Of a DNA stretch of 64,000 nt, positions 56,203 to 64,000 are shown one piece after another. The notes beneath the pieces are model-generated. The model saw only the letters and a program-made list of their open reading frames with translations, had not been told where the DNA came from and did no database searches. The stretch covers positions 1 through 64,000 of the forward strand of contig JAPPKD010000138.1 of NCBI GenBank assembly GCA_028820215.1. The letters run 5' to 3'. A program made the translations under genes and the position numbers. Origin of the DNA: Spirochaetaceae bacterium. Lineage in GTDB: Bacteria > Spirochaetota > Spirochaetia > SZUA-6 > Bin103. Within the stretch, counting starts at the first letter, position 1, and every line of letters begins with the position of its first letter.

Positions 56203-57293
56203 CAGAGCCCGAACAGCCGCTCGGCGTTGCGCTGGAAGATGTTGGGCTGGTAGTCGGCCGGCAGGGCGTTCAGCACGTGCACGGCGTCGTAGTCCCAATG
56301 CGGGTAGTCGCTGGAGTAGAGCAGGCAGTTGCGGCCGTCGATCATTTCCAGGATCTGCACGAGCAGCTCCGGCTGGGGCGGCTCCTCCAGCGGCTGCGTC
56401 GTGAAGTAGCAGTGCTCGCGGATCACCTCGCTGGGCGGACGCTTGACCCACGGGACCTCGCGGCGCAGCGCCCGCCACTCCTTGTCCAGGCGCCACGTCA
56501 CGTGCGGCAGCCAGGCCACGCCGCCCTCGATGAACAGCCACCGCAGGCGCGGGAACTTCTCGAACACCCCCTCCGCGATGAGGCTGATGAGTTGCGTGAT
56601 GTAGATGCGCGGCAGGCCCGAGTGGTACTCGAAGAAGGTGCGCGGCGTGCCCACCGGGCTCACGGCGGGCGCCAGCCCGGTGCCGGCCGCGGCGACGTGG
56701 ATGCCGATCGGCAGGTCGTGACGGACCGCCGCTTCGTAGATCGGGTGGAAGAACTTCTGCCCGTACGGCGCGGTCGAGGTGCCGCCGATGATCGCCATCA
56801 CCATGTCGTCGCGCTCGCCGAGGCGGTCGATCTCGGCCGCTGCGGTCTCCGGGTCGTTGGAGTTCACGGCGATGGAGCCTCGGAACTGCGGGTGCGGGGT
56901 GAGCCAGTGCTCGACGGTCCAGTCGTTGAAGGCGGACATCACGGCGTTGGCGTACTCGGGGTTGGGATGGACATTCCAGCCGTAGATGTTGCCGGTCAGG
57001 ATTGCGAGGTCGATGTGGTTCTCGACGATGAGCTGCCGGATGGTGAACTCCGGGTCGGATGCCGGCGTACCGCCGTCCGGGGTCACGCTGTCGAGGCGGT
57101 TGCGGCCCGCGCCAAGCCCCAGGCCGCCCACGATCGAGTTGGCCTCCAGGATCTTCGAGCGCCACGGCTCCTGCAGGTAGGGCTGCAGCGCCTGCCAGTC
57201 CGGCAGCGAGTGGTGGACATCGCTGTCGATGACCCGGTAGGGCCTCCGGCGGCTCGCGGCCGCGGTCCCGGCCGGTCGGTCGTTCCGGGTCAT
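56202..57293 (-). CDS. Amidohydrolase 2-family protein
   Basis: A 363-residue metal-dependent hydrolase or decarboxylase of the amidohydrolase 2 group (TIM barrel). Metal ligands are suggested by DSDVHHSLP near residue 24 (His-x-His) and the later YSSDYPHWDYD (Asp). The family includes decarboxylases and lactonases acting on aromatic or acyclic acids. It is the first gene of the ten-gene run on the minus strand and precedes the Rieske gene. Its role in carnitine use is unclear. Confidence 0.75.
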   Translation of the reverse strand: MTRNDRPAGTAAASRRRPYRVIDSDVHHSLPDWQALQPYLQEPWRSKILEANSIVGGLGLGAGRNRLDSVTPDGGTPASDPEFTIRQLIVENHIDLAILTGNIYGWNVHPNPEYANAVMSAFNDWTVEHWLTPHPQFRGSIAVNSNDPETAAAEIDRLGERDDMVMAIIGGTSTAPYGQKFFHPIYEAAVRHDLPIGIHVAAAGTGLAPAVSPVGTPRTFFEYHSGLPRIYITQLISLIAEGVFEKFPRLRWLFIEGGVAWLPHVTWRLDKEWRALRREVPWVKRPPSEVIREHCYFTTQPLEEPPQPELLVQILEMIDGRNCLLYSSDYPHWDYDAVHVLNALPADYQPNIFQRNAERLFGL

Positions 57294-57579
57294 GCCGTTA
57301 CCCTATCCCTTCTCACGCGTTGTCGGTTCCGCACGGGCTGCCGGCGCCTGCGACCATCGGATGGGTTCGTGGGGCGCATGTTGAGGAACTACGAGATCCA
57401 CTCCGTGAGACGGCCCGAAGAGGCGGACTGCCACGTCGACGATCCGTTCCGGCATCGAGCCCGCTTCGCTAACACTCAGGGTGCTCACATCTCGTCTCCG
57501 TGAAGAGCGCTGGCCATGACGATGCTATCACGGCCAGGCGGCTCGACGTATACTTGATGCAGCCGTCGAGGCTGGGACG

Positions 57580-58176
57580 ATGTTGCAGGGTCTGTTCTGG
57601 TTCACCGCGATCTTCGGCGTCGGCGTGACGCTGATCGATCTGCTGGGCCTGATCGGCTCCGGCGGCCAGGCGGACGGCGCCGCGGGCGACGACGGTTCCG
57701 CCGGGGAGGATGGGGCCGGCGAGGAGGGGGGAGGCGAGGTTTCGGGCGGCGCTCCAGTCCTCTCGTTCCTGCGCTACGTCCGCACGGCCATCTACTTCTG
57801 CCTGGGCTTCGGGCCGTTCGGACTGGCGTCGACCGCGTTCGGCTCGGGGCCGGTGGGCAGCCTGATCTGGGCGCTGGCGGGAGGCAGCGCGGTCGCCGTG
57901 CTGGCCCGTTTGTTCTTCCGGCTGCAGCGCACCGACCTCGACTCCAGCATCAGGGAGGAGGAGCTTCTGTTCGAGCAGGCTACCGTGATCGCCCCGATCG
58001 CCGACGGCGGCATGGGCAAGGTACGCATCAGCCTGGGCCAGTCGGTGGCGGAGCGCTACGCGCTGGCCGAGAATCCCGAGGAGCGCTTCGCCGTCGACGC
58101 GCGCGTGCAGGTGGCGCAGGTCACCGACCGGTGCGTGTACGTGCGTGCACTGGATGCTCAGCGAGAGCTTCCGTGA
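57580..58176 (+). CDS. NfeD-like membrane protein
   Basis: A 198-residue membrane protein. An N-terminal helix (LQGLFWFTAIFGVGVTLIDLLGLI) and an acidic Gly-rich loop (residues about 28-55) precede two more helices and a C-terminal OB-like domain (RLFFRLQRTDLDSSIREEELLFEQATVIAPI...) as in NfeD. NfeD proteins pair with SPFH/flotillin-type proteins, which follow here, and are thought to organise membrane domains. ATG 57580 has GGGA ahead of it. The region 57,294-57,579 upstream holds no gene I can support. Confidence 0.7.
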   Translation: MLQGLFWFTAIFGVGVTLIDLLGLIGSGGQADGAAGDDGSAGEDGAGEEGGGEVSGGAPVLSFLRYVRTAIYFCLGFGPFGLASTAFGSGPVGSLIWALAGGSAVAVLARLFFRLQRTDLDSSIREEELLFEQATVIAPIADGGMGKVRISLGQSVAERYALAENPEERFAVDARVQVAQVTDRCVYVRALDAQRELP

Positions 58177-58230
58177 CGACGGGATCGAAGCGCTGGCGCC
58201 GATCGCACCGTTAACGAGGCTGGAGGAGCC

Positions 58231-59598
58231 ATGGAAGGGTTTGTAGGCGGCGCGATCGCCGCGGTGGCCGTGTTCTTCGTGATCGTCGGGGGGCTCCGGT
58301 CCCTCATCAAGGTCTGTCCCCCCAACCAGGTGCTGGTGGTGACCGGCACCAAGACGCAGGTCGGCGGCAAGAGCTACGGCTTCCGACTGCAGCGCGGCGG
58401 GTGGACGTTCGTGATTCCGTTCTTTCAGAGCGCACAGGGGCTGGAGCTGTCGACGATCCCGATCGACGTGCGCGTGGAGGGGGTGAACGCCGCCAACGGC
58501 ATCACCGTCGGCGCCGACGCCACCGCCTGCGTGTGCGTCGATCACGAGGACGACGGGCTCCTGTACTCGGCCGTCGAGCGGCTGATGGGCAAGTCGCGGG
58601 GCGAGATCCAGGAGCAGATCCAGCAGACCATGGTCGGCAACTTCCGCGGCGCGCTCAACAAGACCACCCCGCTGCAGGCGATCGGCATGCTGGAGAGCGT
58701 CGACGAGGAGGATCGGGTCGGCGAGGGCGGTGTCCGCGCCGAAGCCGGCTCCGACAGCGCGGACGCGGAAGGCGAGCGCGCCCAGTTCCGGGCGGAGCTG
58801 CTGCGCGACAGCAACCAGGACCTGGCCACCTTCGGCATGCGCGTCGTGTCGGTGTCGCTGCAGAAGATCTGGGACACCTCCAACTACATCGCCAACCTGG
58901 CCAACAAGACGCTGTCCCGCAAGCGCCAGGAAGTGGAGATCGAGGAGGCCCGCCTGAAGGCGCAGGCGGAGCGCGCGGAGTCGGACGCCAAGCGGCGCGA
59001 GGCCGTGGCCGAGAACACCGCGAACGAGAAGATCATCGCCGCCCAGCAGGAGCTGGAGGTGCTCAGGCGCACCGCGGAGGCGGAGGTGGAGCAGTCTCGC
59101 CTGGAGGCCGACAGCGCGATCGAGCGGGCCGACAGCGAAGGCGAGCGGGCCGTCCAGGAGATCGCCGTGGAGTTGCGCAAGCTCAAGAACGTCTCCGACG
59201 TGACGCTGGAGGCGGACACCAAGCGGCAGGCCGCGGAGATCCTGGCCAGCGGCCAGAACCAGGCCGTGCAGATCGTCGAGTCGACCCAGAACGACCTGCT
59301 CGATCAGAAGGCGCGGATGGTCGCGGAGGCTGACGTGGGCAGGATCGCGCTGTTCGTGCAGCAGCAGCTTCCCGGGCTGTTCGCGGCCTATGAGCGCTAC
59401 GCGCGGGAGATGGCGATCGACAACGTCGTGATCATGGATGACGAGCGGGGCATGAACGGGTTGCTGAATCGCGGCCCGGAGGCCTTCGTCGACTTCCTGC
59501 ACAAGTTCGAGGAGGGATTCGGCATCAGCGTCAAGGAGCTGATGACCCAGGCCGGCGCCGACGGCGCCACGGCGGACACGCCGGAGGAGCGCTCATGA
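58231..59598 (+). CDS. Flotillin-like SPFH protein 1
   Basis: A 455-residue protein with one N-terminal membrane helix (residues about 4-24), an SPFH/band 7 domain (about 25-220) and a long coiled coil rich in Ala, Glu and Arg (about 220-340), the usual flotillin layout. An insertion near residues 165-185 (VDEEDRVGEGG...AEGERAQ) is unlike most flotillins. It would oligomerise at the membrane and works with the NfeD-like gene and SPFH protein 2. The stop overlaps the start of SPFH protein 2 in ATGA. Confidence 0.8.
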   Translation: MEGFVGGAIAAVAVFFVIVGGLRSLIKVCPPNQVLVVTGTKTQVGGKSYGFRLQRGGWTFVIPFFQSAQGLELSTIPIDVRVEGVNAANGITVGADATACVCVDHEDDGLLYSAVERLMGKSRGEIQEQIQQTMVGNFRGALNKTTPLQAIGMLESVDEEDRVGEGGVRAEAGSDSADAEGERAQFRAELLRDSNQDLATFGMRVVSVSLQKIWDTSNYIANLANKTLSRKRQEVEIEEARLKAQAERAESDAKRREAVAENTANEKIIAAQQELEVLRRTAEAEVEQSRLEADSAIERADSEGERAVQEIAVELRKLKNVSDVTLEADTKRQAAEILASGQNQAVQIVESTQNDLLDQKARMVAEADVGRIALFVQQQLPGLFAAYERYAREMAIDNVVIMDDERGMNGLLNRGPEAFVDFLHKFEEGFGISVKELMTQAGADGATADTPEERS

Positions 59599-60854
59599 GC
59601 GTCTTCGTCATCGTATTCATTCTTCTGGTCGTCATCACGCTCATCATCCAGCTTGTCACCAAGATGAAGATCGTCGGCGCCGACGAGCTGGCCATCGTCG
59701 CCGGCAAGGGCAAGGCGTTCTCGTGGCTGCGCGGCGGGCGCGTGTTCGTGTTTCCGCTCATCCACCGCTTCTTCCGGATGGACATGCGGCCCCGCACCAC
59801 CAGCGTGCGCGTGGAGTCGGCGATCGCGGCCGGCATCGTGCCGCTTACCGTGGTCGCCACCGTGAGCTTTGCGGTGGCCTCATCCGGCGACGGGCTGCGC
59901 AACGCGATCCGGCGGATCCTGCTGATGACCCGCGACTGGAGCGAGCTCACCGGCATCGCCACCGGCATCATCGAGGGGCATCTGCGCGACTCGATCGCGA
60001 CCATGACGCCCGAGGAGGTGATGCAGGACAAGGACCGGCTGGTGCAGAACATGATCCGCGTCTGCAAGAGCGACCTGGAGGGCATCGGCCTGGAGATCAC
60101 GGCGATGAACATCGCCGACGTGGACGACCATCGCCTGGACGGCGTGCGCGAGCCGGAACTCTACATCGCCCTGTTGAAACGGATCCAGTCCGCGAACGCC
60201 GAATCGCAGTCACGCGCCGCGCAGGCGCAGGCGCACGCGGCGGCCAAGGAGGAGTCCGAGACGCGGCGCGCGGAGGTAGCGGTGCGCGATGCCCAGAACG
60301 CCAAGGAGAGCCTGTTGGCGGAGACGCGCGTGAACGTGGCGCAGGAGACGCAACGCAGCGCCATCGGCGTGCGCCGGGCCGAGCGCGACGCACAGGCCAA
60401 GGTGGCCGGCATCAAGGCGCAGATCGGCGCGGAGCAGCAGCGTATCGCGATGCTCAAGGAGCGCTACCGGGCGGAGATCCTGGTGCCCGCGGAGGCGGAA
60501 CAGGAGCGCATGACGCTGCAGGCGAAGGCGGAAGCGGCCGAGCGGCGCGGACGCGCGCAGGGTGAGATCGATCAGCTCAACCGCACGATCGAGATCCTCC
60601 GCCAGGGCGGCCAGGCCGGGCTTGCGGCCTACATCATCGAGAACTTCGAGAAGTTCATCGAGCCGTTCTCGCAGACGCTGTCGCTGTTCCCGGCCAAGCA
60701 CGCCACGGTCATCTCCGGGGCGTCCGGGACGCACGCGCCGATCTCCGGGGTGCACCCGCATCCCGTGGAGGAGCAGAAGGCGCGTCTGACCCTGCAGGCG
60801 CTGGGGGCCATCTCGACAGCCGAAGGGGCTGCGACCGAGCCGCGGAAGGGATAG
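59595..60854 (+). CDS. Flotillin-like SPFH protein 2
   Basis: A 419-residue SPFH protein with an N-terminal membrane helix (SVFVIVFILLVVITLIIQLV), the band 7 domain (about 30-190), a coiled coil (about 200-320) and a Pro/His-containing C-terminus (SGASGTHAPISGVHPH). It overlaps the stop of SPFH protein 1 and is probably its hetero-oligomer partner. A GC-rich hairpin lies just after the stop. Confidence 0.8.
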   Translation: MSVFVIVFILLVVITLIIQLVTKMKIVGADELAIVAGKGKAFSWLRGGRVFVFPLIHRFFRMDMRPRTTSVRVESAIAAGIVPLTVVATVSFAVASSGDGLRNAIRRILLMTRDWSELTGIATGIIEGHLRDSIATMTPEEVMQDKDRLVQNMIRVCKSDLEGIGLEITAMNIADVDDHRLDGVREPELYIALLKRIQSANAESQSRAAQAQAHAAAKEESETRRAEVAVRDAQNAKESLLAETRVNVAQETQRSAIGVRRAERDAQAKVAGIKAQIGAEQQRIAMLKERYRAEILVPAEAEQERMTLQAKAEAAERRGRAQGEIDQLNRTIEILRQGGQAGLAAYIIENFEKFIEPFSQTLSLFPAKHATVISGASGTHAPISGVHPHPVEEQKARLTLQALGAISTAEGAATEPRKG

Positions 60855-60861
60855 CACCGCG

Positions 60862-60887
60862 GGGCGCGCGGCGTTCGCCGCGCGCCC
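60862..60887. terminator. Eleven-base hairpin between convergent SPFH and hisG genes
   Basis: GGGCGCGCGGC (60862-60872) and its complement (60877-60887) with a four-base GTTC loop sit exactly between the convergent genes; hisG ends at 60888. As a shared hairpin without T-runs it can reduce read-through in both directions. Confidence 0.6.
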
Positions 60888-61766
60888 TCAGTCGATGATC
60901 TTGTTCAGCGGATACTCGACGATGCCGCTGGCTCCCGCTTCCTTGAGGCGGGGGATGATGTCGCGCACCACCGACTCGTCGATGATGGTGTCGACGGCGA
61001 CCCAGCCGCCGTCGGCCAGCGGGGAGACGGTCGGCTTCAGCAGCGCCGGCAACGCATCCAGGATCGCGTCCAGGCTCTTCTGCGGGACGTTCATCATCAG
61101 CCCGACCTTGCCCTCGGCGGCCATGGCGCCGCGCAGCATGAGGGTGATGTTCTCGATCTTCTTGCGCTTCCAGGGGTCCTGCCAGGAGTCCCGGTTGGCG
61201 ATCAGGCGCGGGGTGCTGGTCAGGATGGTGTCGACGATGCGGAGGTTGTTGGCGCGCAGCGAGCTGCCGGTCTCGGTCACCTCCACGATCGCGTCGGCGA
61301 GCTGCGGCGGCTTGACCTCGGTGGCCCCCCACGAGAACTCGATGTGCGCCTCCACGCCGTGGCCCTTCAGGTAGTCGGTGGTGAGGTTCACGGCCTCGGT
61401 CGCGATGTGCTTGCCCTGCAGGTCCTTGGGGCCGCGAATGGGCGAGTCCTCGGGAACGGCCAGGACCCAGCGCGTCGGACGGCGGCTCACCTTCGAGTAG
61501 ACCAGCTCGGCGACCTCGACCACCTGGGCGCGGTTCTCGACGATCCAGTCGTGGCCGGTCAGGCCGGCGTCCATCACGCCGTCCTGCACGTAGCGGGCCA
61601 TCTCCTGCGCGCGGATCAGGATGCACTGGATCTCCGGGTCGTCGATCTCGGGGTAGTAGGAGCGCGAGCGGAAGGTGATCCGGTAACCGGCCTGGCGGAA
61701 CAGTCCCGCGGTCGCCTCCTGCAGGCTGCCGGCCGGGATGCCGAGCTTGAGGATGGTCCGGTCCAC
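60888..61766 (-). CDS. hisG: ATP phosphoribosyltransferase, long form
   Basis: A 292-residue HisG, the first enzyme of histidine synthesis, joining ATP and PRPP. The long form is regulatory: [12 protein letters not shown] at the start, [31 protein letters not shown] for the PRPP/ATP sites, and a C-terminal domain (about 215-292, with [10 protein letters not shown]) that binds histidine for feedback control. It lies seven bases after hisI on the same strand. Long-form HisG acts without HisZ. Confidence 0.9.
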   Translation of the reverse strand: MDRTILKLGIPAGSLQEATAGLFRQAGYRITFRSRSYYPEIDDPEIQCILIRAQEMARYVQDGVMDAGLTGHDWIVENRAQVVEVAELVYSKVSRRPTRWVLAVPEDSPIRGPKDLQGKHIATEAVNLTTDYLKGHGVEAHIEFSWGATEVKPPQLADAIVEVTETGSSLRANNLRIVDTILTSTPRLIANRDSWQDPWKRKKIENITLMLRGAMAAEGKVGLMMNVPQKSLDAILDALPALLKPTVSPLADGGWVAVDTIIDESVVRDIIPRLKEAGASGIVEYPLNKIID

Positions 61767-61773
61767 GGAGCCG

Positions 61774-62199
61774 CTAGGTCTTGCTGGCGTACACGTCGGC
61801 CGGATCGAACACGCGCTCCGCGACGACCTGCAGATCGTCGTCCGCCACCCGGCGGAAGAAGCAGCTCCGGTAGCCCTCGTGGCATGCCGCGCCGCCGATC
61901 TGGCGCACCTTGACCAGCACCGCGTCGGCGTCGCAGTCGACGTAGATCCCGTGCACTTCCTGCACGTTGCCGGACTCCTCGCCCTTGCGCCAGAGGCGGT
62001 TGCGGCTGCGCGAGAAGTAACACACGCGGCCGGTGCGCAGCGTCTCCTCGAACGCCTCCCGGTTCATGTGGGCCATCATGAGCACCTCGCCGGTCTCATG
62101 GTCCTGTGCGATCACGGGCACGAGGCCGCCGACCTTCTCGAAGTCGACCACGCGGCCGGCGGCGGAAGTCCCGTGATCCTTGTGTTCCAAGCCGTTCAC
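61774..62199 (-). CDS. hisI: Phosphoribosyl-AMP cyclohydrolase
   Basis: A 141-residue HisI that opens the purine ring of phosphoribosyl-AMP. The conserved [34 protein letters not shown] and the metal-binding DCDADAVLV and [12 protein letters not shown] are present. GTG 62199 was chosen to avoid overlap with the thioredoxin gene; the frame is open to 62235. No hisE part is fused. The gene precedes hisG. Confidence 0.9.
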   Translation of the reverse strand: MNGLEHKDHGTSAAGRVVDFEKVGGLVPVIAQDHETGEVLMMAHMNREAFEETLRTGRVCYFSRSRNRLWRKGEESGNVQEVHGIYVDCDADAVLVKVRQIGGAACHEGYRSCFFRRVADDDLQVVAERVFDPADVYASKT

Positions 62200-62218
62200 G
62201 GGCGGGACCCTATCACAG

Positions 62219-62890
62219 CTAGCTGCCGGATTCATCGTCGAGTGAAGCTCCGTCCGTCAGCAGGTTTTCGAGAAACGTGATGGAGGACTCGTCGTCCCAC
62301 TGGGCGGCGCCAACTCGTTGGAACACCACCTGACGACTCTCATCGAAAATGAAGGTCGCCGGTATGGACCCGACGGACAGCGAACCGTCCGATTCGCTCG
62401 TCGTATAGACCGGAACCGCCACTCCGTGCTCCTCGACGAACTGGCGCACGGTGTCGGTCGGTTCTTCCGAGATCAGGAGGAAGGCCACGTCTGCGTCGCG
62501 AAATCGCTCTGCGAGACTCTCGATGGACGGCATTTCCTCCACGCATGGCCCGCACCACGTCGCCCAGTAGTTGACGAAGAGGATCTTGTGCTGAAAGTCC
62601 GACAGCGAAACCTCGCTGCCATCCAGGCGTTGCAGGCGCTGATTCAGGATGCCGACCGGAGGCCCTTCCGGGAATCGTGGGACAGGGAGGTCATCGAGTG
62701 CTGGCCAGTGCGGGCTGAAGGCGGCGGAAGCGATGTCACGCAGGCTGGCGCCACTGGAGACCATGAAATTCACCCTGAAGGCATGGAGGGCGACCCGGCT
62801 GGCGGATGACGGGAACGCGAGGGTTGCGCCGGCGGCGATCACGAGGCCCACGAGCAGGCCGACGAAGAAGAAACGGTTGGGTAACTTCAT
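62219..62890 (-). CDS. TlpA/ResA-like thioredoxin, membrane-anchored
   Basis: A 223-residue protein with an N-terminal signal anchor ([20 protein letters not shown]) and a thioredoxin domain of the AhpC/TlpA type with WCGPC (about residue 112) and a later [11 protein letters not shown] containing the cis-Pro. Proteins of this kind reduce or transfer thiols outside the membrane, for example in cytochrome c maturation. It lies 19 bases before hisI on the same strand and may share a transcript, though the functions differ. Confidence 0.8.
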   Translation of the reverse strand: MKLPNRFFFVGLLVGLVIAAGATLAFPSSASRVALHAFRVNFMVSSGASLRDIASAAFSPHWPALDDLPVPRFPEGPPVGILNQRLQRLDGSEVSLSDFQHKILFVNYWATWCGPCVEEMPSIESLAERFRDADVAFLLISEEPTDTVRQFVEEHGVAVPVYTTSESDGSLSVGSIPATFIFDESRQVVFQRVGAAQWDDESSITFLENLLTDGASLDDESGS

Positions 62891-62955
62891 TGGCGAACCT
62901 CAGCACCAGCATACTGACCCCGCACCGATCGGGTAGGAGCGCCCGTCTGCATTGG

Positions 62956-63099
62956 TCGGATGCTGGCCGAGTTCGCGCGGACGGACCATACTCGCCTTCT
63001 CAACCACCGCCGAGGAGGACCAAATGCTCACCGAGAAGCAGTTCCAGCACTACTGGACGTTCGGGTTCGTCGTCCTGCGCGACTTCTTCACGCCGCAGG
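62956..63099 (+). repeat. First copy of the tandem dioxygenase repeat
   Basis: From TCGGATGCTGGCCGAG at 62956 through the first 76 coding bases, this stretch is repeated 901 bases later at 63857, with a handful of differences. It includes the likely promoter, with CATACT at 62987-62992 as a possible -10 that is kept in both copies. Confidence 0.7.
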
Positions 63100-63833
63100 A
63101 GGTGGAGACGCTGCGCGCGGAGTACGAGGAGGAGCTCGACCGCGTCTACGCGCACGCGCCGTTCACGGGCGAGAAGCGCTACTGGACTACGATGCTGCAC
63201 CCGCGCACGCCGCTGTACTCGAGCCTCCTGGAGGACGAGCGCTTCTGCAGCGTGGCCGAGCAGCTCTTCGGCGACGACGTGATCGGCATCGCCACCGACG
63301 CCAACCGCTACGTCGGCGACACGCGCTGGCATCCCGACCACCGGGCCGATCCCGAGGAGGACTGCTACGGCGTGAAGTTCGCGTTCTACCTCGATCCCGT
63401 CGGCGCCGACACGGGCGCCCTGCGGGTGATCCCCGGATCGCACAACCGCGTCTTCCACTACCAGATCCGCGACTCACTGGAGTCGCTGGAGCTGGGGGTG
63501 GCCGGCGTGCCGGCCTACGTGTGCGCGTCCAACCCCGGCGACGTGGTCGCCTTCGACATGCGCTGCTGGCACGCCAGCCACGGCGGGGCCGCCGGGCGGC
63601 GCATGTCCACCTGCGTCTACTACAACAATCCGCGCGGGGCGGTGGAGGAAGCGGCTACCCGCAAGCGCGCCGACAAGGCGCGGCAGACCCCGATCCAGTA
63701 CGGGCGCGAAGGGCAGCCGATGTACCCGGCGGAGTGGCTGGCCAACCCCGGCGGCAGCGCGAAGCGGCAGCGCTGGCTGAACCGCATGGCGGAGCTCGGC
63801 TACTTCGAGTTGCCGGCGGGGAGCGCGGCATGA
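63024..63833 (+). CDS. Phytanoyl-CoA dioxygenase-like protein 3
   Basis: A 269-residue Fe(II)/2-oxoglutarate dioxygenase with WHPDHR (His-x-Asp, about residue 100), then GALRVIPGSHN and MRCWHASHGGAAGRR with the distal His and the Arg. GAGGAGG lies ahead of ATG 63024. A nearly identical beginning of a second gene follows at 63925, so the family is duplicated in tandem here. Substrate unknown; the sequence is not close to dioxygenases 1 and 2. Confidence 0.8.
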   Translation: MLTEKQFQHYWTFGFVVLRDFFTPQEVETLRAEYEEELDRVYAHAPFTGEKRYWTTMLHPRTPLYSSLLEDERFCSVAEQLFGDDVIGIATDANRYVGDTRWHPDHRADPEEDCYGVKFAFYLDPVGADTGALRVIPGSHNRVFHYQIRDSLESLELGVAGVPAYVCASNPGDVVAFDMRCWHASHGGAAGRRMSTCVYYNNPRGAVEEAATRKRADKARQTPIQYGREGQPMYPAEWLANPGGSAKRQRWLNRMAELGYFELPAGSAA

Positions 63834-63856
63834 AGCGGTATCGCGTCGGCAGCTGA

Positions 63857-64000
63857 TCGGATGCTGGCCGAGTTCGCGCTGACGGACCATACTCGTCTTC
63901 TCAGACCGCCATTGGGGAGGCCCCATGCTCACCGACAAGCAATTGCAGCACTTCAGGACGTTCGGGTTCGTCGTCCTGCGTGGCTTCTTCACGCCGCAGG
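63857..64000 (+). repeat. Second copy of the tandem dioxygenase repeat
   Basis: Repeats 62956-63099 at a fixed distance of 901 bases, including the upstream region and start of the next dioxygenase gene. The repeat continues out of the window. Confidence 0.7.
63925..64000 (+). CDS. Phytanoyl-CoA dioxygenase-like protein 4, N-terminal part
   Basis: Only the first 25 codons are inside the window. They read MLTDKQLQHFRTFGFVVLRGFFTPQ, close to the first codons of dioxygenase 3 (MLTEKQFQHYWTFGFVVLRDFFTPQ). The region upstream is also repeated, so this is a tandem duplicate that continues past the window end. Confidence 0.7.
   Translation, partial: MLTDKQLQHFRTFGFVVLRGFFTPQ

Noticed and set aside
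57303..57488. A 61-codon minus-strand frame (MSTLSVSEAGSMPERIVDVAVRLFG...) in front of the amidohydrolase, reminiscent of a TetR beginning.
   Set aside because: Too short and without a recognisable helix-turn-helix; probably chance.

Overview
This is a GC-rich bacterial window with two halves. Positions 1 to about 28,930 look like an accessory defence island. Positions about 28,934 to 64,000 look like core and catabolic genome. The taxon is not settled by the sequence. Substrate-binding proteins whose mature N-termini begin near GEGQTD-type sequences, several phytanoyl-CoA-type dioxygenases, GH127/GH172 enzymes and a Leptospira-like ISNCY-type transposase would fit a free-living or symbiotic spirochaete, but this is inference.

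Defence half. The window opens inside a QueC/QatC-like gene, followed by overlapping genes for an XRE-ImmA/IrrE protein and a PIN nuclease (1-2750). A broken zinc-ribbon gene and a complete ISNCY-type insertion sequence (3328-5039, flanked by TTAG) follow, then a CobW-like GTPase. Next come two DUF1156-type DNA methyltransferase genes in inverted orientation: a 3'-truncated copy at 6236-8659 (minus) and a full copy at 10696-13587 (plus). Two tandem tyrosine recombinases lie between them. The full copy starts a multigene array: OLD-like ATPase/TOPRIM protein, a convergent AAA ATPase, a SNF2-type helicase with a C-terminal DUF3883 domain, a small membrane protein divergent from a second XRE-ImmA/IrrE + PIN pair, a HEPN-DUF499 ATPase, a Fic protein, and an AT-richer reverse transcriptase broken by one frameshift. 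The methylase/helicase/DUF499 core resembles DISARM-related arrays. The inverted methylase pair around two recombinases looks like a possible specificity-switching locus and is the most interesting feature here.

Catabolic half. Positions 28,934-31,879 and 37,081-44,565 carry arabinose-polymer type enzymes (a beta-propeller glycosidase-like protein, a GH172/DUF2961 protein, a GH127 protein), a CUT1-type sugar ABC transporter, a Gfo/Idh/MocA oxidoreductase and an MFS carrier. Between them are a DUF222-HNH gene with a damaged active site, a DinB-like and a PmoA-like protein, an M20 peptidase, a DHFR-like reductase and a RelBE-like toxin-antitoxin pair. Positions 46,462-57,293 (minus) form a ten-gene run: amidohydrolase, Rieske protein, oligopeptide-type ABC permeases and ATPases, gamma-butyrobetaine dioxygenase, beta-keto acid cleavage enzyme, carnitine dehydrogenase-thioesterase fusion and a family 5 solute-binding protein. 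Together these can take up gamma-butyrobetaine or carnitine and convert it to glycine betaine and acetoacetate.

The right end carries an NfeD-like protein with two SPFH proteins, then hisG and hisI with a TlpA-like thioredoxin. The window closes in a tandem pair of phytanoyl-CoA-type dioxygenase genes whose promoter regions are also duplicated. No rRNA, tRNA or CRISPR array was recognised.
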